Origin: CAMLIZ01 sp040758375
GTDB lineage: Bacteria; Pseudomonadota; Gammaproteobacteria; Burkholderiales; Burkholderiaceae_C
DNA: 64,000 nucleotides
Assembly (NCBI GenBank): GCA_040758375.1
Contig: JBFLWE010000011.1
Coordinates: 23,540 to 87,539, forward strand
Reading direction: 5' to 3'
Position 1 is the first letter of the stretch. Every line of letters starts with the position of its first letter. Made by a program: the position numbers and the translations under genes. Below are positions 45,688 to 54,919 of the stretch, one piece after another. Below the pieces are notes generated by a model, which saw only the letters and a list, made by a program, of their open reading frames with translations, had not been told where the DNA came from and ran no database searches.

Positions 45688-47304
45688 TCAGGCCGCAGTG
45701 GGCTCCGCGCTGCGCTCGCGCATCCAGCCCTTGAGCGTTTCCACCGGCAGCGGCCTGGCGAACAGGTAGCCCTGCAGGTGGTCGCAGCCGAGATCGCGCA
45801 GGTGTTGCGACTGGGCTTCGGTTTCCACGCCTTCGGCCACCGTGGCCAGCCCGAGCGAGCGCGCCAGGCTGGCGATGGTGGCCACGATGATCGCGCTCTC
45901 GCGCTTGTCGGGCAGGCCGCGCACGAAGCTGCGGTCGATCTTCAGCTTGTCCACCGGCAGGCTTTGCAGGTAGGCCAGGCTGGAGTAGCCGGTGCCGAAA
46001 TCGTCGATCGCGATCTTGAAGCCCTCGCGGCTGATCGCGGCCATCAGCGGCGCCTGCTTCTCGGGCTGGTTCATGATGGCGCTCTCGGTCATCTCCAGCT
46101 CGATGTCGCCGGGCTGCAGACCGTGGCGCGCCACCGCCGCGCGCAGCTCGGCCAGCAGCGAGCTGTTGCCGCCGTCGAGCTGATGCGCCGACACGTTGAC
46201 GGCGATGCACGGCGGTGCAAAGCCTTCGGCGCGCAGCGCGGCCACCGTGGCGCAGGCCATGTCGATCACGCGCAGCCCGATCGGACGGATCAGGCCGGTG
46301 TCCTCGGCCACGGGAATGAACTCCAGCGGCGGCACCACGCCGCGCTGCGGATGGCGCCAGCGCAGCAGCGCTTCCAGCCCGCACAGGCCCCCGCTGCGCG
46401 CATCGATCTGCGGCTGGAACTCGAGGAAGAACTGGTCTTCGCGCAGCGCCACGCGCAGCTCGGCCTCGATCTGCAGCCGCTTGCGCACCGACTCGCCCAG
46501 CTCCTTGGAGAAGAACTGACAGGTGCCGCGCCCTTGTGCCTTGGCCTGGTACATCGCCAGCTCGGCCTGGCGCAGCAACTCTTCGGCGCTGGCGCTTTCG
46601 TGGTCGACCATCACCACGCCGACCGACAGGCCCACGTGGGCCTGTGCCTCGCCCACGATTACCGGCTCGCTGGCGGCGCCGATCAGCCGGCGCGCGACAC
46701 GCGCCGCGTGGTCGGGCAGCGGCGAGCCGGTGAGGATGATCGCGAACTCGTCGGCCCCCAGGCGCGCCGCGATGTCGCCCTGGCGCAAGCCGCGGGCCAG
46801 GCGGTGGCCGATGGCCCCCAGCGCGCGGTCGCCCACCTGGCGCCCCCACTGGTCGTTCACGCGCTTGAAGCCGTCCACGTCGAGGAACAGCAGCGCCGAG
46901 CTGCCCTGGTAGCGGCGGTGGCGCGCGATGGTCTGCTCGAGCGACTTTTCCAGTGCGTTGCGGTTGAGCAGGCCGGTCACCGGGTCTTCGGTGGTCAGGC
47001 GCGCGATGCTCGCCTCTGCGGCGGCCGCACGGGCCAGCAGACGGCGATGTGCGCGCGCCGCCAGGCCCACCAGCACCGTGCCCACCACGGCGGCCGCCGC
47101 GGGCAGCGCAGAGGGGTCGAGCCAGCCCACGGCCGCCAGCGGCAGGCTCACCAGCGCGGAGGCGGCCGCCAGGCGGCCGGCAGGGCGGTGGTGCCAGGGC
47201 GTGCCGGGACGATGTGCAGCGTCCGCCTGGGGCCAGGCCGTACCGCGCCGGTCCTGCGGCGAGCCCGGCGGCGGCGACGGTGCCGGGTTGGGGGGCAGCG
47301 GCAT
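45688..47304 (-). CDS. c-di-GMP phosphodiesterase with degenerate GGDEF and intact EAL domain
   Basis: 538 residues from the ATG at 47302-47304. A proline-rich N-terminus and two hydrophobic segments (about 50-85) lead to a GGDEF-type domain whose motif is GADEF, so cyclase activity is doubtful; the RQGD inhibitory site five residues before is kept. The EAL domain is complete: LEALLRW, NVSAHQL, EMTES, IDDFGTGYSSL, KIDRSFV and EGVETE. It should degrade c-di-GMP, perhaps controlled through the GADEF domain. It lies 10 bases after the diguanylate cyclase gene. Confidence 0.93.
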   Translation of the reverse strand: MPLPPNPAPSPPPGSPQDRRGTAWPQADAAHRPGTPWHHRPAGRLAAASALVSLPLAAVGWLDPSALPAAAAVVGTVLVGLAARAHRRLLARAAAAEASIARLTTEDPVTGLLNRNALEKSLEQTIARHRRYQGSSALLFLDVDGFKRVNDQWGRQVGDRALGAIGHRLARGLRQGDIAARLGADEFAIILTGSPLPDHAARVARRLIGAASEPVIVGEAQAHVGLSVGVVMVDHESASAEELLRQAELAMYQAKAQGRGTCQFFSKELGESVRKRLQIEAELRVALREDQFFLEFQPQIDARSGGLCGLEALLRWRHPQRGVVPPLEFIPVAEDTGLIRPIGLRVIDMACATVAALRAEGFAPPCIAVNVSAHQLDGGNSSLLAELRAAVARHGLQPGDIELEMTESAIMNQPEKQAPLMAAISREGFKIAIDDFGTGYSSLAYLQSLPVDKLKIDRSFVRGLPDKRESAIIVATIASLARSLGLATVAEGVETEAQSQHLRDLGCDHLQGYLFARPLPVETLKGWMRERSAEPTAA

Positions 47305-47314
47305 GGCGCCGGTG

Positions 47315-48373
47315 TCAGAAGAGTTCAACTTCGCTCTCCTGCTGTTGCGGCGCCAGCGCGCCGCAGGCCACCAGCGCCGCGTGGCTGCACACCTGGTCGC
47401 GGCCGTGCTGCTTGGCGTGGTAGACCGCCTTGTCCGCACGCTCGAAGGCGGCAGTGGGCGTGTCGTGCGGCAGCACCTCGGTGAAACCCACGCTCACCGT
47501 GACCGTGCCCACCTTGGGAAACGGGTAGCCCGCCATGTTGCGGCGCAGGCGCTCGAAGGCGCTTTGCGCGTGGGCCTCGCTGGGGCAGCGCAGCACCGCC
47601 ACGAACTCCTCGCCGCCAAAGCGGTACAGCCGGTCCTGGAAGCGGAAGGTGCTGCGCAGGATGCGGCCCACCAGCAGCAGCACCTCGTCGCCGATCAGGT
47701 GGCCGTGCAGGTCGTTCACGCGCTTGAAGTGGTCGATGTCCAGCACGCCCAGCCAGTGGCCGGTGCGCCGGTCTTCCGGCGGCGTGGCCTGCTGGCGCCG
47801 GCCGGAGGCGGTGTCGAAGACGGTGTGTATGCCTTGCGTGAGCTTGTAGAAAGCCTCGTCGAAGGTCTTGCGGTTGAGCAAGCCGGTGAGCGTGTCGCGC
47901 TCGCTGTAGTCGATGAGGCCGCAGAAGTTGCGGTACACGCGCAGGATGTTGTCGGCCGTGTGCCGGGCTTCGTCGCCAAAGGGCTGGGTGCAGCGCAGCT
48001 CCATCACCATCGGCTGCTCGGCCTGCACGGTGAGCGGAAACAGCACCGTGCAGGCGCTCGCGCCGCCGTCCGGACCGTCGCAGCGGATGATGGCCTGCTG
48101 CTCGATGCAGGCGGCATGGGCCGGCCGCTCATGGCGCAGCGGCAGGTCTTCCAGCGTCACCCAGCTCGGGTCGGAAGTGGCCGCCACGTCGCCGGCCTTC
48201 AGCCGCGCGCGCAACAGCCAGCGCTGCGCGCCGCCGGGCGGGCCCACCAGCATGTGGATCGCCACCTCGGCCGGGCAGAACAGGTCGCGCATGGCATGCG
48301 CGAGCGTCACGTCGAGCAGGTCGCGATCGCGATGGATGGTGAGGCTCGCGAGATGTTCGATCGCGGTGGTCAT
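47315..48373 (-). CDS. Diguanylate cyclase (GGDEF domain)
   Basis: 352 residues from the ATG at 48371-48373. The N-terminal half resembles a GAF-like sensory region without membrane spans. The C-terminal GGDEF domain includes DTLTGLLNRKTFDEAF, LDIDHFKRVNDLHGHLIGDE and the active-site GGEEF. An RFQD inhibitory I-site sits five residues before it. It should make c-di-GMP from GTP with product feedback. It is in an operon with an EAL phosphodiesterase. Confidence 0.94.
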   Translation of the reverse strand: MTTAIEHLASLTIHRDRDLLDVTLAHAMRDLFCPAEVAIHMLVGPPGGAQRWLLRARLKAGDVAATSDPSWVTLEDLPLRHERPAHAACIEQQAIIRCDGPDGGASACTVLFPLTVQAEQPMVMELRCTQPFGDEARHTADNILRVYRNFCGLIDYSERDTLTGLLNRKTFDEAFYKLTQGIHTVFDTASGRRQQATPPEDRRTGHWLGVLDIDHFKRVNDLHGHLIGDEVLLLVGRILRSTFRFQDRLYRFGGEEFVAVLRCPSEAHAQSAFERLRRNMAGYPFPKVGTVTVSVGFTEVLPHDTPTAAFERADKAVYHAKQHGRDQVCSHAALVACGALAPQQQESEVELF

Positions 48374-48559
48374 GTGCTGCTGTAGACCGGTGGGACTGAC
48401 CCTTTTGATATCGGCCTGCTGGCGGGCGCTTGAACCAGGGTTCGCCTGCGCGGCGTGAATTCTTGGCGCTTTGGGGTGGCCACGCGCCCCGACGGGAGTC
48501 CACTTTTCTGGAGAGTAGCGTCCACTAAAATGGAAGGACACAGCGAAACGGACCCCGCC

Positions 48560-49081
48560 ATGCACCTCGTCGACTGCACCGAAGCCGAGCACAGCGCGGC
48601 CATCCTCGAGATCCTCAACGACGCGATCGTCAACTCCACTGCGCTCTACGACTACCGGCCGCGCCCGCCCGAGGCCATGGCGGCCTGGTTCGCCACCAAG
48701 CGGCAGCACGGTTTTCCGGTGATCGGGGCGGTGGACGGTGCGGGCAAGCTGCTGGGCTTCGCGAGCTGGGGCACTTTTCGCGCGTTCCCGGCCTACAAGT
48801 ACACCGTGGAGCACTCGGTGTACGTGCACCGCGACCACCGCGGCCAGGGGCTGGGCCGCGTGCTGCTGCAGCGCCTGGTCGACGAGGCGCAGGCGCGCGA
48901 GCTGCACGTGCTGGTGGGCGGCATCGATGCCGCCAACACGGCCAGCATCGAGCTGCACCGGCGCCTGGGCTTCGAGCCCGCGGGCGTGGTGCGCCAGGCG
49001 GGCTTCAAGTTCGGCCGTTGGCTGGACCTGGCGTTCTACCAGCGCATCCTGGCCACGCCGGCCGAGCCGGTGGACGGCTGA
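48560..49081 (+). CDS. GNAT acetyltransferase, phosphinothricin acetyltransferase-like
   Basis: 173 residues from the ATG at 48560; an in-frame ATG at 48530 would add ten residues. The pattern is that of the Pat/Bar/YncA group: EILNDAIVNSTALYDYRPR, VEHSVYVHRDHRGQGLGRVLLQ and the C-terminal GFEPAGVVRQAGFKFGRWLDLAFYQR. It transfers acetyl to amino groups of small molecules such as phosphinothricin, methionine sulfoximine or methionine analogues. It is divergent from the c-di-GMP pair. Confidence 0.92.
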   Translation: MHLVDCTEAEHSAAILEILNDAIVNSTALYDYRPRPPEAMAAWFATKRQHGFPVIGAVDGAGKLLGFASWGTFRAFPAYKYTVEHSVYVHRDHRGQGLGRVLLQRLVDEAQARELHVLVGGIDAANTASIELHRRLGFEPAGVVRQAGFKFGRWLDLAFYQRILATPAEPVDG

Positions 49082-49142
49082 ATCTTGGGCTCCCCGAGCC
49101 CCCTGCGGGAGAGGGCCCCAGCGTGTGCGATGGCACCCTCCA

Positions 49143-49165
49143 AGCCTTCCTCTAGGAGGGAGGCT
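49143..49165. promoter_or_regulatory. 23-base dyad, possible MerR-type operator or terminator
   Basis: AGCCTTCCTC (49143-49152) and GAGGGAGGCT (49156-49165) are inverted repeats with one mismatch around TAG. The CCTTCC/GGAAGG-like core recalls MerR/CueR metal-response operators, but no -35 TTGACA and no target gene are next to it on the plus strand. It lies 62 bases after the GNAT stop in the 295-base gap (49082-49376), where nothing else is visible, so it could instead be that gene's terminator, although no U-run follows. Confidence 0.4.
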
Positions 49166-49376
49166 CCAGTTTGATAGACAGACTGGCCTTGCTTATCGCG
49201 ATGCCCTGATGCCGGTCTTCGATGGGGGATGGCCGTTGGCGACCCGGAGCAGCCGCCACCCGCCGGCCGAAGCAGTCAGTCAAAGTTGACGGGTTGTCCT
49301 CGCGCCCGGCCCGCGCAGGGCCGAATAGGGACCTTAGACCTGCAGCCGAGTTGCCGGCCCAAGGGCTGGACGCCTT

Positions 49377-51842
49377 TCAATCCGGGCGCCGGTTCAGCCG
49401 TGAGGCCACCAGGAGGCTGATCGCGACCGAGGCGGCAAAGGCTAACGCCACCAGTGCCCAATCGCCGGCATGCAAGGGCCGAAGATGCAGCAGTCGGCTG
49501 AGCGAGGGGATCTGAACGAGCATGCCGACCGATGCGAGAGTCGCGACGACGAGCCAGCGGGCAGCGCCCTCGCGCAGCCGGGTCAAACCGGTGGTAGCGC
49601 CGGCGCTTGCAGCCAGCAGCACGCACAGCGCCATCGCGCGCGCGTGCTCGACGTCCCGATCCGCGCCGAGCGCCTGGAGATAGCTCCAGACCACGGCCAC
49701 GCTGACGATCCCGCCGGCCAGGACGATGACCCCCCAGGCTTGGGCAGAGAAGAAGCGCGCCCGCCGCAGCCGCTGCACCGGTGCGAGCGGCCCGACCGCG
49801 GGCAGATCCTGGAAGGCCAGCATCGCGGTCGGATGGATGACCAGTTCCAGCCACACGATATGAACCGGCAGGAACAGCAGCGGCAGGTCCATCAGCGGGA
49901 TGGCTGCTGCGCCGATCACCAGCGGCAGGTGAACGAGCAGCAGGTAAGCGAAGGCGAGTCGAAGGTTCTGGAACAGCTGGCGGCCTTCGGCCACCGCATC
50001 GACGATCGTCCTGAAGTTGTCGTCGAGCAGCACCACCGGTGCGACCTCGCGTGCACTGCGCGTGCCGCGCTCACCCATCGCCACGCCGACGTCGGCCAGC
50101 CGCAGCGCGGGCACGTCGTTGACGCCATCGCCGGTGACGGCGACCAGCTCGCCCTGCGCCTGAAGGGTCTGCACGAGTCCGAGCTTCTGCGGCGGCGTCG
50201 CCCGCGCCACCACGTGCACACCGTCATGCTGGCGAAGCACGGCACCCGCGTCGTCTTCGGGAGCCAGGGTCACGACGTTCGGTTGCGCGCCACCAAGCCC
50301 GATCTCGCGCGCGATCGCCGCCGCGGTGGCGGGATGGTCGCCGGTGACCATGAGGACCCGCATGCCCGCCGCCACGCAGTCGGCGACGGCCTCGCGCACA
50401 CCCTCGCGCACCGGATCCTCGAAGGCCAGCAGGCCGGCGAAGCGGAAGCCCGTCTCAGGCTCCCCGCCGATGCTCGTGGCGTCATCCAGGCCGCGTCGGG
50501 CGCAGCCGATGACCTTGTGGCCCGACTGGGCGTAGGCCTCGACCCGCGCGAGCCAGCCGGCTCGTTCGATCTTTGACAGCCCGCACATCGCCAGCACGGT
50601 TTCCGGGGCGCCCTTGCTGAAGGCCGCCGCCTCCTCGCGGTCAGAGCGCAGCATCACCGTCTCGCGACGCCGCGCTTCCGTGAACGGGAAGTCGGCCAGC
50701 CGCGTCGCCGGCGGCAGCGTGCCCGCGGCACGCAGCAAGGCCTGATCCAGCGGGTCGCCGCTGTCCGGCCGCGAGGCGAAGGCGGCCAGTTGCAACAGGG
50801 AGTGCTCGTCGAATCCGTCGGCGGCAGCCCGGTGAGCCAGCACCAGCGAACCGGCGGTGATCGTTCCGGTCTTGTCCGACACGATGCAGCTGACGCGGCC
50901 GATGTTCTCCACCGCCACCGCGCGGCGCACCAGGGCCTTGCGGCGCGCCAGGCGGAACACGCCGACGCCGAGGAAGAAGGTGTATACGACCGGGAACTCC
51001 TCCGGCAGCGCGGCCACGGCGAGCGTCAGCGCGCTGAGCAGGGCATCGATCCAGCCGTGGCCATGCCACAGCCTGATCCCGGCCAGCACCACGCACATCA
51101 GCACCGCCAGCCCGATCAGCACGGCCACGAGTTCGCCAATGGCCTTCTGCAGCGGGGTCGCGGCGTGGCTGCCTTCGGTGGCAGAGCGGGCGATCTCGCC
51201 ATAGCGCGTTTCGACCCCGATGAAGACGACGCGCAGCAATGCCTTGCCAGTCAGCAGTCGTGTTCCCGCGGTCCCCCAGTGCTCGTCGGACACGTCGGCA
51301 GGCACCGGCGTCGCCGCATCGAGGGGGCGCTTGGCCACCGGCAGCGATTCCCCGGTCAGCGTCGATTCGTCGGCCTGGAGGCCGGTGCCGGCCACCAGCA
51401 GCCCGTCGGCTGGGAAATACTCGCCCGGCGTCACCTCCACCAGGTCGCCGGGCACCAGTTCCCGCGATGGGACGCTGCGCCACTGCCCATCGCGCAGCAC
51501 CTTCGCCACGCTGGCCAGCCGGCTGGCCAGGCCTGCCGAGGAGGCGGACGTGCGCCGGTGCAGGTAGGCATCCATGCCGAGCAACGGCGCCATCGCGACG
51601 AGCAGCGTGAGCGACTCGGTGAGCTGGCCGAGCAGGCCGAACAGGCCCGCCGTCAGCAGCAGGAACCACAGCATCGGGTCGCGCGCCGTGTCGCGCGCGA
51701 CGACGAGCCAGCCACCGGTGGCCGGCGCCACGATGTCGTTGAAGCCGTAGCGGCGCTGGCTCTCCACCAGCGGTGCGCTCAGGCCCTGCGCGCCGGGTGG
51801 CAAGCAGGCCTGGCGCTCGAGCGGGACGTTGCGTCGGCTCAT
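49377..51842 (-). CDS. P-type cation-transporting ATPase (P2-like)
   Basis: 821 residues. All P-type landmarks are visible: TGES in the actuator domain, the phosphorylation site SDKTGTIT, and the hinge TGDGVNDVPALRLADVGVAMG. Helix M4 has PEEFPVV, and the C-terminal helices contain HIVWLELVIHPTAMLAF. There is no heavy-metal (CPC/HMA) motif, so it is P2-like and probably pumps an alkali or alkaline-earth ion or proton. It lies 48 bases downstream of the cytochrome c gene in the same direction, but its functional link to the redox genes is unclear. Confidence 0.92.
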   Translation of the reverse strand: MSRRNVPLERQACLPPGAQGLSAPLVESQRRYGFNDIVAPATGGWLVVARDTARDPMLWFLLLTAGLFGLLGQLTESLTLLVAMAPLLGMDAYLHRRTSASSAGLASRLASVAKVLRDGQWRSVPSRELVPGDLVEVTPGEYFPADGLLVAGTGLQADESTLTGESLPVAKRPLDAATPVPADVSDEHWGTAGTRLLTGKALLRVVFIGVETRYGEIARSATEGSHAATPLQKAIGELVAVLIGLAVLMCVVLAGIRLWHGHGWIDALLSALTLAVAALPEEFPVVYTFFLGVGVFRLARRKALVRRAVAVENIGRVSCIVSDKTGTITAGSLVLAHRAAADGFDEHSLLQLAAFASRPDSGDPLDQALLRAAGTLPPATRLADFPFTEARRRETVMLRSDREEAAAFSKGAPETVLAMCGLSKIERAGWLARVEAYAQSGHKVIGCARRGLDDATSIGGEPETGFRFAGLLAFEDPVREGVREAVADCVAAGMRVLMVTGDHPATAAAIAREIGLGGAQPNVVTLAPEDDAGAVLRQHDGVHVVARATPPQKLGLVQTLQAQGELVAVTGDGVNDVPALRLADVGVAMGERGTRSAREVAPVVLLDDNFRTIVDAVAEGRQLFQNLRLAFAYLLLVHLPLVIGAAAIPLMDLPLLFLPVHIVWLELVIHPTAMLAFQDLPAVGPLAPVQRLRRARFFSAQAWGVIVLAGGIVSVAVVWSYLQALGADRDVEHARAMALCVLLAASAGATTGLTRLREGAARWLVVATLASVGMLVQIPSLSRLLHLRPLHAGDWALVALAFAASVAISLLVASRLNRRPD

Positions 51843-51890
51843 CAGGCCTCGGCTCCGCGTGCGGGCGCCCGCGACCGGTGTTGGCGCGGG

Positions 51891-52769
51891 TCAGTCACGC
51901 TCGCGTCCGCCCCGATCCCGTCCACGCCCCTTCTCCGGCTCGACACGCGGATCGCGGTGGCACTCCGCGCAATCCTGGAAGTCGCGGATGCCTTCTTCGA
52001 GGTGTTCGGCGCGCACCTTGGCCTCCGAGTGCTCGTGGCAACCGTAGCAGGTGTAGCGGCTGTAGTCGTTGTTGCGGTGGCAGGTGTCGCAGGGCGCCTC
52101 GTGGTCGCGATCGAGCACGAAATACTTGTCGTGGTCGAAGGTTGCCGGCTTCCAGGCCTCGGTCTTGTGGCAACTCTTGCAGCTGCCCTTGATCTGGCGG
52201 TGCAGGCGGTCGGTCGGTGCGTTGTGGCAGCTCTCGCAGCGGTCGAGCACGGCCGGCGCCAACAGCTTGTGGTCGAAATGCGCCGGCTTCCAGGCCTTGT
52301 CGCCGTGGCACTGGCTGCATTCCACCTTCAGGTCGCGGTGCACGGTGTCCTTCGGGGCGGTGTGGCAGGTGGAGCACTGTTCCTTCACCGCCACCTTGAG
52401 CAGCGCGTGCGAGAAGGGCTTGCGGCTGCGCTTGGTCAGCTTCGGCCCCTGGTGATCGCTGTGGCAGGCCATGCAGTCCTGCTCGATCAGCTCCTGGTGG
52501 AACGAGACCTTGACGGTGCGTGACGGTATTGGCACGCCCTTGGTGGTCTTCAGGCCGACATCGGCCACGGCGTGGCACTCGATGCAGCGCGATGTCGAGG
52601 CGCCGCGCCAGGCGGCGTGGCAGGCGAAGCAGTCGGTGGCGAGTTCCTCGTGCCCCTTCACTAGCGGGCCTGGGCTGATCATCAGGTGCGGATAGGCGAA
52701 CACCAGCGCGACCAGCACCACCAGGTTGAGCGCGACCACGATCCACAGGATGGGCGGGCGCTTCTTCAC
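51891..52769 (-). CDS. Membrane-anchored decaheme c-type cytochrome
   Basis: 292 residues from a GTG at 52767-52769 that overlaps the preceding stop (GTGA). An N-terminal hydrophobic segment (ILWIVVALNLVVLVALVFA) acts as signal anchor. There are ten CXXCH heme motifs (CFACH, CIECH, CMACH, CSTCH, CSQCH, CESCH, CKSCH, CDTCH, CYGCH, CAECH), with many additional histidines as distal ligands, as in cytochrome c3/c7-like proteins. It should carry electrons in the periplasm. The C-terminus is charged and low complexity (RDPRVEPEKGRGRDR). It works with the cytochrome b and reductase genes upstream. Confidence 0.94.
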   Translation of the reverse strand: MKKRPPILWIVVALNLVVLVALVFAYPHLMISPGPLVKGHEELATDCFACHAAWRGASTSRCIECHAVADVGLKTTKGVPIPSRTVKVSFHQELIEQDCMACHSDHQGPKLTKRSRKPFSHALLKVAVKEQCSTCHTAPKDTVHRDLKVECSQCHGDKAWKPAHFDHKLLAPAVLDRCESCHNAPTDRLHRQIKGSCKSCHKTEAWKPATFDHDKYFVLDRDHEAPCDTCHRNNDYSRYTCYGCHEHSEAKVRAEHLEEGIRDFQDCAECHRDPRVEPEKGRGRDRGGRERD

Positions 52770-53350
52770 TGCCAGCCCCAGAACAGGAAGATCGCCACGA
52801 TGTGCGCCGTGGCCAGCACCGCGAAGGCCAGCGTGATGGGGAAGTGGACCACGCGCCACTGCTTGACGGCGTCGAAGGTCAGGCTGTCCCAGTAGAGCTG
52901 GTCTTCGAGCTCGGCCTCGGGCAGGCGGCGGGCGCGCATGCGCTGGCGTGCTTCCTCCATCCGCCGCCGGGAGCGATCGATCAGGAACTTGCCGGTCAGG
53001 CCGCTGCCGACGTTGATCAGCATCGCCCACACCGCCAGCCAGCCGAGGATGGCGTTGAAGTGCACGCCGGCATGCACCAGCACCAGCAATGAGCCCACCC
53101 AGGCGAGCAATTCGTGCCAGCGCAGCAGCTTGGCCGGGTGGCCGCTGCGGATCAGCTTGCGCTTGCGCAGCGAGTAGGCGGTGGAGCCGATGATGAGCAG
53201 CGTGCCCGGAATACCGAGCCAGCGGCCGACCCACAGCAGGTCGAACAGGTGCAACAAACCGTCCAGCGCGAGGGCTAGCACGGCCAGCAGCGCGAAGCTC
53301 GCCACGAACGGCAGCACCTCGCGCTGGAAGAGTCGGGCCTTCAGCGGCAT
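52766..53350 (-). CDS. b-type cytochrome membrane protein
   Basis: 194 residues with about four membrane helices. Two helices carry paired histidines at the 14-residue spacing of b-heme ligands (HELLAWVGSLLVLVHAGVH and VVHFPITLAFAVLATAHIV). A basic, charged cytoplasmic loop (SRRRMEEARQRMRARRLP) lies between them. It would carry electrons across the membrane from the reductase to the decaheme cytochrome. The start overlaps the reductase stop (TGATG), and the stop overlaps the cytochrome c start. It resembles ferric-reductase/cytochrome b561-type domains but is not a certain member. Confidence 0.86.
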   Translation of the reverse strand: MPLKARLFQREVLPFVASFALLAVLALALDGLLHLFDLLWVGRWLGIPGTLLIIGSTAYSLRKRKLIRSGHPAKLLRWHELLAWVGSLLVLVHAGVHFNAILGWLAVWAMLINVGSGLTGKFLIDRSRRRMEEARQRMRARRLPEAELEDQLYWDSLTFDAVKQWRVVHFPITLAFAVLATAHIVAIFLFWGWQ

Positions 53351-54588
53351 CAGGCCTCCAGCGCCAGTGAAGTGGCCGGCCGGCCGACGCACAGCAGGCA
53401 ATGGCCGGGCGCGACGTCGTGGTCGGGCGTGTGCTCGTAGTGCACCGAGCCGTCGAGCAGGCGTGTCTCGCAGCTGCCGCAGCCGCCGGAGCGGCAGCCC
53501 GACTCGACCTCGATGCCATGGCGCTCGGCGAAGTCGAGCAGCGAGGCGTCCTGGCCGTCCCACGCCAGCGTGCGGCCCGAACGCTGGAACTTCACCTCGA
53601 CGCCATCGATCACCGGCGCGGCGGCTTCCGGCGCCCCCGGCAGCTTCACGGAGGCCGGCCCGAACGCCTCGTAGTGGATGTCGGTGACGGGCACACCCCA
53701 CTCGGCCAGCGCGGGCACCAGGGTCTGCATCATCGCCGGCGGCCCGCAGACGTAGAACTGGTGCCGCCCGTGCGGTAGCGTCTGGCGCATCAGTTCCGCG
53801 TCCACGTGTCCCTCATGCTGGTAGTCCCGCCCCGGCACATCGGCCGCCAGCGGGCGGCTGTAGACGACGTGCAGCCGCAGCGCCGGGTGCGAGGCCGCCA
53901 GTTCCTCCAGCGTCGACTTGAAAGGGTGCTCGTCGCTGTTGCGCAGGCCGTAGAAGAGGTGCACCGGCCGCTGCGGCTGGTTGGCGATGCACCAGCGCAG
54001 CATGCTCATCATCGGCGTGATGCCGATGCCGCCGCCGATCAGCACCACGGGGATCGACGGATCGGGATCGAGGAAGAAGTGCCCCGACGGCGCCTTCACG
54101 CGCAGCACGTCACCGACCCGGACATGGTCGTGGAAGTGGTTCGACGACAGGCCCGGGAGGAACTCCGGGTGATCGGCGGGTGCCGGCACGCGTTTGATCG
54201 TCACCCGGTACTGCGCCGGGTCGGGCCGGTCCGACAGCGAGTAGCAGCGCGTGATGGCGCGCCGGGCCAGCTCTTCACCGGCTGCGCCCGTGGCGATATC
54301 GAGCGAGAAGGTCAGGAACTGGCCCGGCCGGAAGGCGGGCAAGGGCTGGCCGTCGACAGGCTGCAGGTGGAAGGAACACTGCGTGCGTGCGGCGTCCTCG
54401 AAGTGGCGCTGCGCGACGCGGAACTCTCGCCATCCCTCCCAAGCCAGTTCCGGCCGGCTTCTCGCCGCATCAGATGGCGCCGGTGCTGCCGGCGCCGCTA
54501 GGCGGCGCCGCACCACCACCCCGATGCCCACCGCCAGTTGCAGCAGCAGCGCCGCGGCGATCCATGCGAGCAGTTGTATGGCAGTCAT
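53350..54588 (-). CDS. Membrane-anchored FAD/NAD and 2Fe-2S oxidoreductase
   Basis: 412 residues from the ATG at 54586-54588. One N-terminal membrane span (LLAWIAAALLLQLAVGIGVVV) precedes an FNR-type FAD domain (RCYSLSDRPDP, GHFFLDPD), then the NAD(P) domain (VVLIGGGIGITPMMSML, FYVCGPPAMM). The last 90 residues form a plant-type ferredoxin domain with C-x4-C-x2-C-x29-C ligands (ESGCRSGGCGSCETR, CLLC). The domain order is like phthalate dioxygenase reductase. It should take electrons from NAD(P)H on the cytoplasmic side and pass them to the cytochrome b partner. Confidence 0.92.
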   Translation of the reverse strand: MTAIQLLAWIAAALLLQLAVGIGVVVRRRLAAPAAPAPSDAARSRPELAWEGWREFRVAQRHFEDAARTQCSFHLQPVDGQPLPAFRPGQFLTFSLDIATGAAGEELARRAITRCYSLSDRPDPAQYRVTIKRVPAPADHPEFLPGLSSNHFHDHVRVGDVLRVKAPSGHFFLDPDPSIPVVLIGGGIGITPMMSMLRWCIANQPQRPVHLFYGLRNSDEHPFKSTLEELAASHPALRLHVVYSRPLAADVPGRDYQHEGHVDAELMRQTLPHGRHQFYVCGPPAMMQTLVPALAEWGVPVTDIHYEAFGPASVKLPGAPEAAAPVIDGVEVKFQRSGRTLAWDGQDASLLDFAERHGIEVESGCRSGGCGSCETRLLDGSVHYEHTPDHDVAPGHCLLCVGRPATSLALEA

Positions 54589-54737
54589 CGAGATTCCATC
54601 GCCTCGCCGACATGCGACGCGACGCGCAAGGGCACATGTCATTCTCGGAGCCGTTGCTCCGTGCACGCTTGAGTGGCATCAAGCGCAGCCGCCGCCCGGC
54701 GGTGGCCCTCGCAGGCCGCCGGATCGCTGCGCCGCGT

Positions 54738-54902
54738 TCAGGTCATGTGCGCGGCCGGCGCGCCGGCTTCGAGCAGCGGCTCGCCCGGATGGTGCCCCAG
54801 GCTCAGCGGCATCGACAGGAATGCGATGAGCACCACGGGTACCAGCGTCATGGTGACCGTAGCGGCGAGGCGTGCGAGAAAGTCGCGGAGATCGGCGTTC
54901 AT
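54738..54902 (-). CDS. 54-residue membrane peptide
   Basis: The ATG at 54900-54902 is preceded by AAGGAG at good spacing. The frame ends in TGA at 54738-54740. The sequence starts MNADLRDFLARLAATV, has a hydrophobic span (MTLVPVVLIAFLSMPLSL), then LGHHPGEPLLEAGAPAAHM. The two adjacent histidines could bind metal or heme. It lies between the 94-residue secreted gene and the reductase on the same strand and likely belongs to the redox cluster. Confidence 0.68.
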   Translation of the reverse strand: MNADLRDFLARLAATVTMTLVPVVLIAFLSMPLSLGHHPGEPLLEAGAPAAHMT

Positions 54903-54919
54903 GTCGTGCTCCTTCGCGC

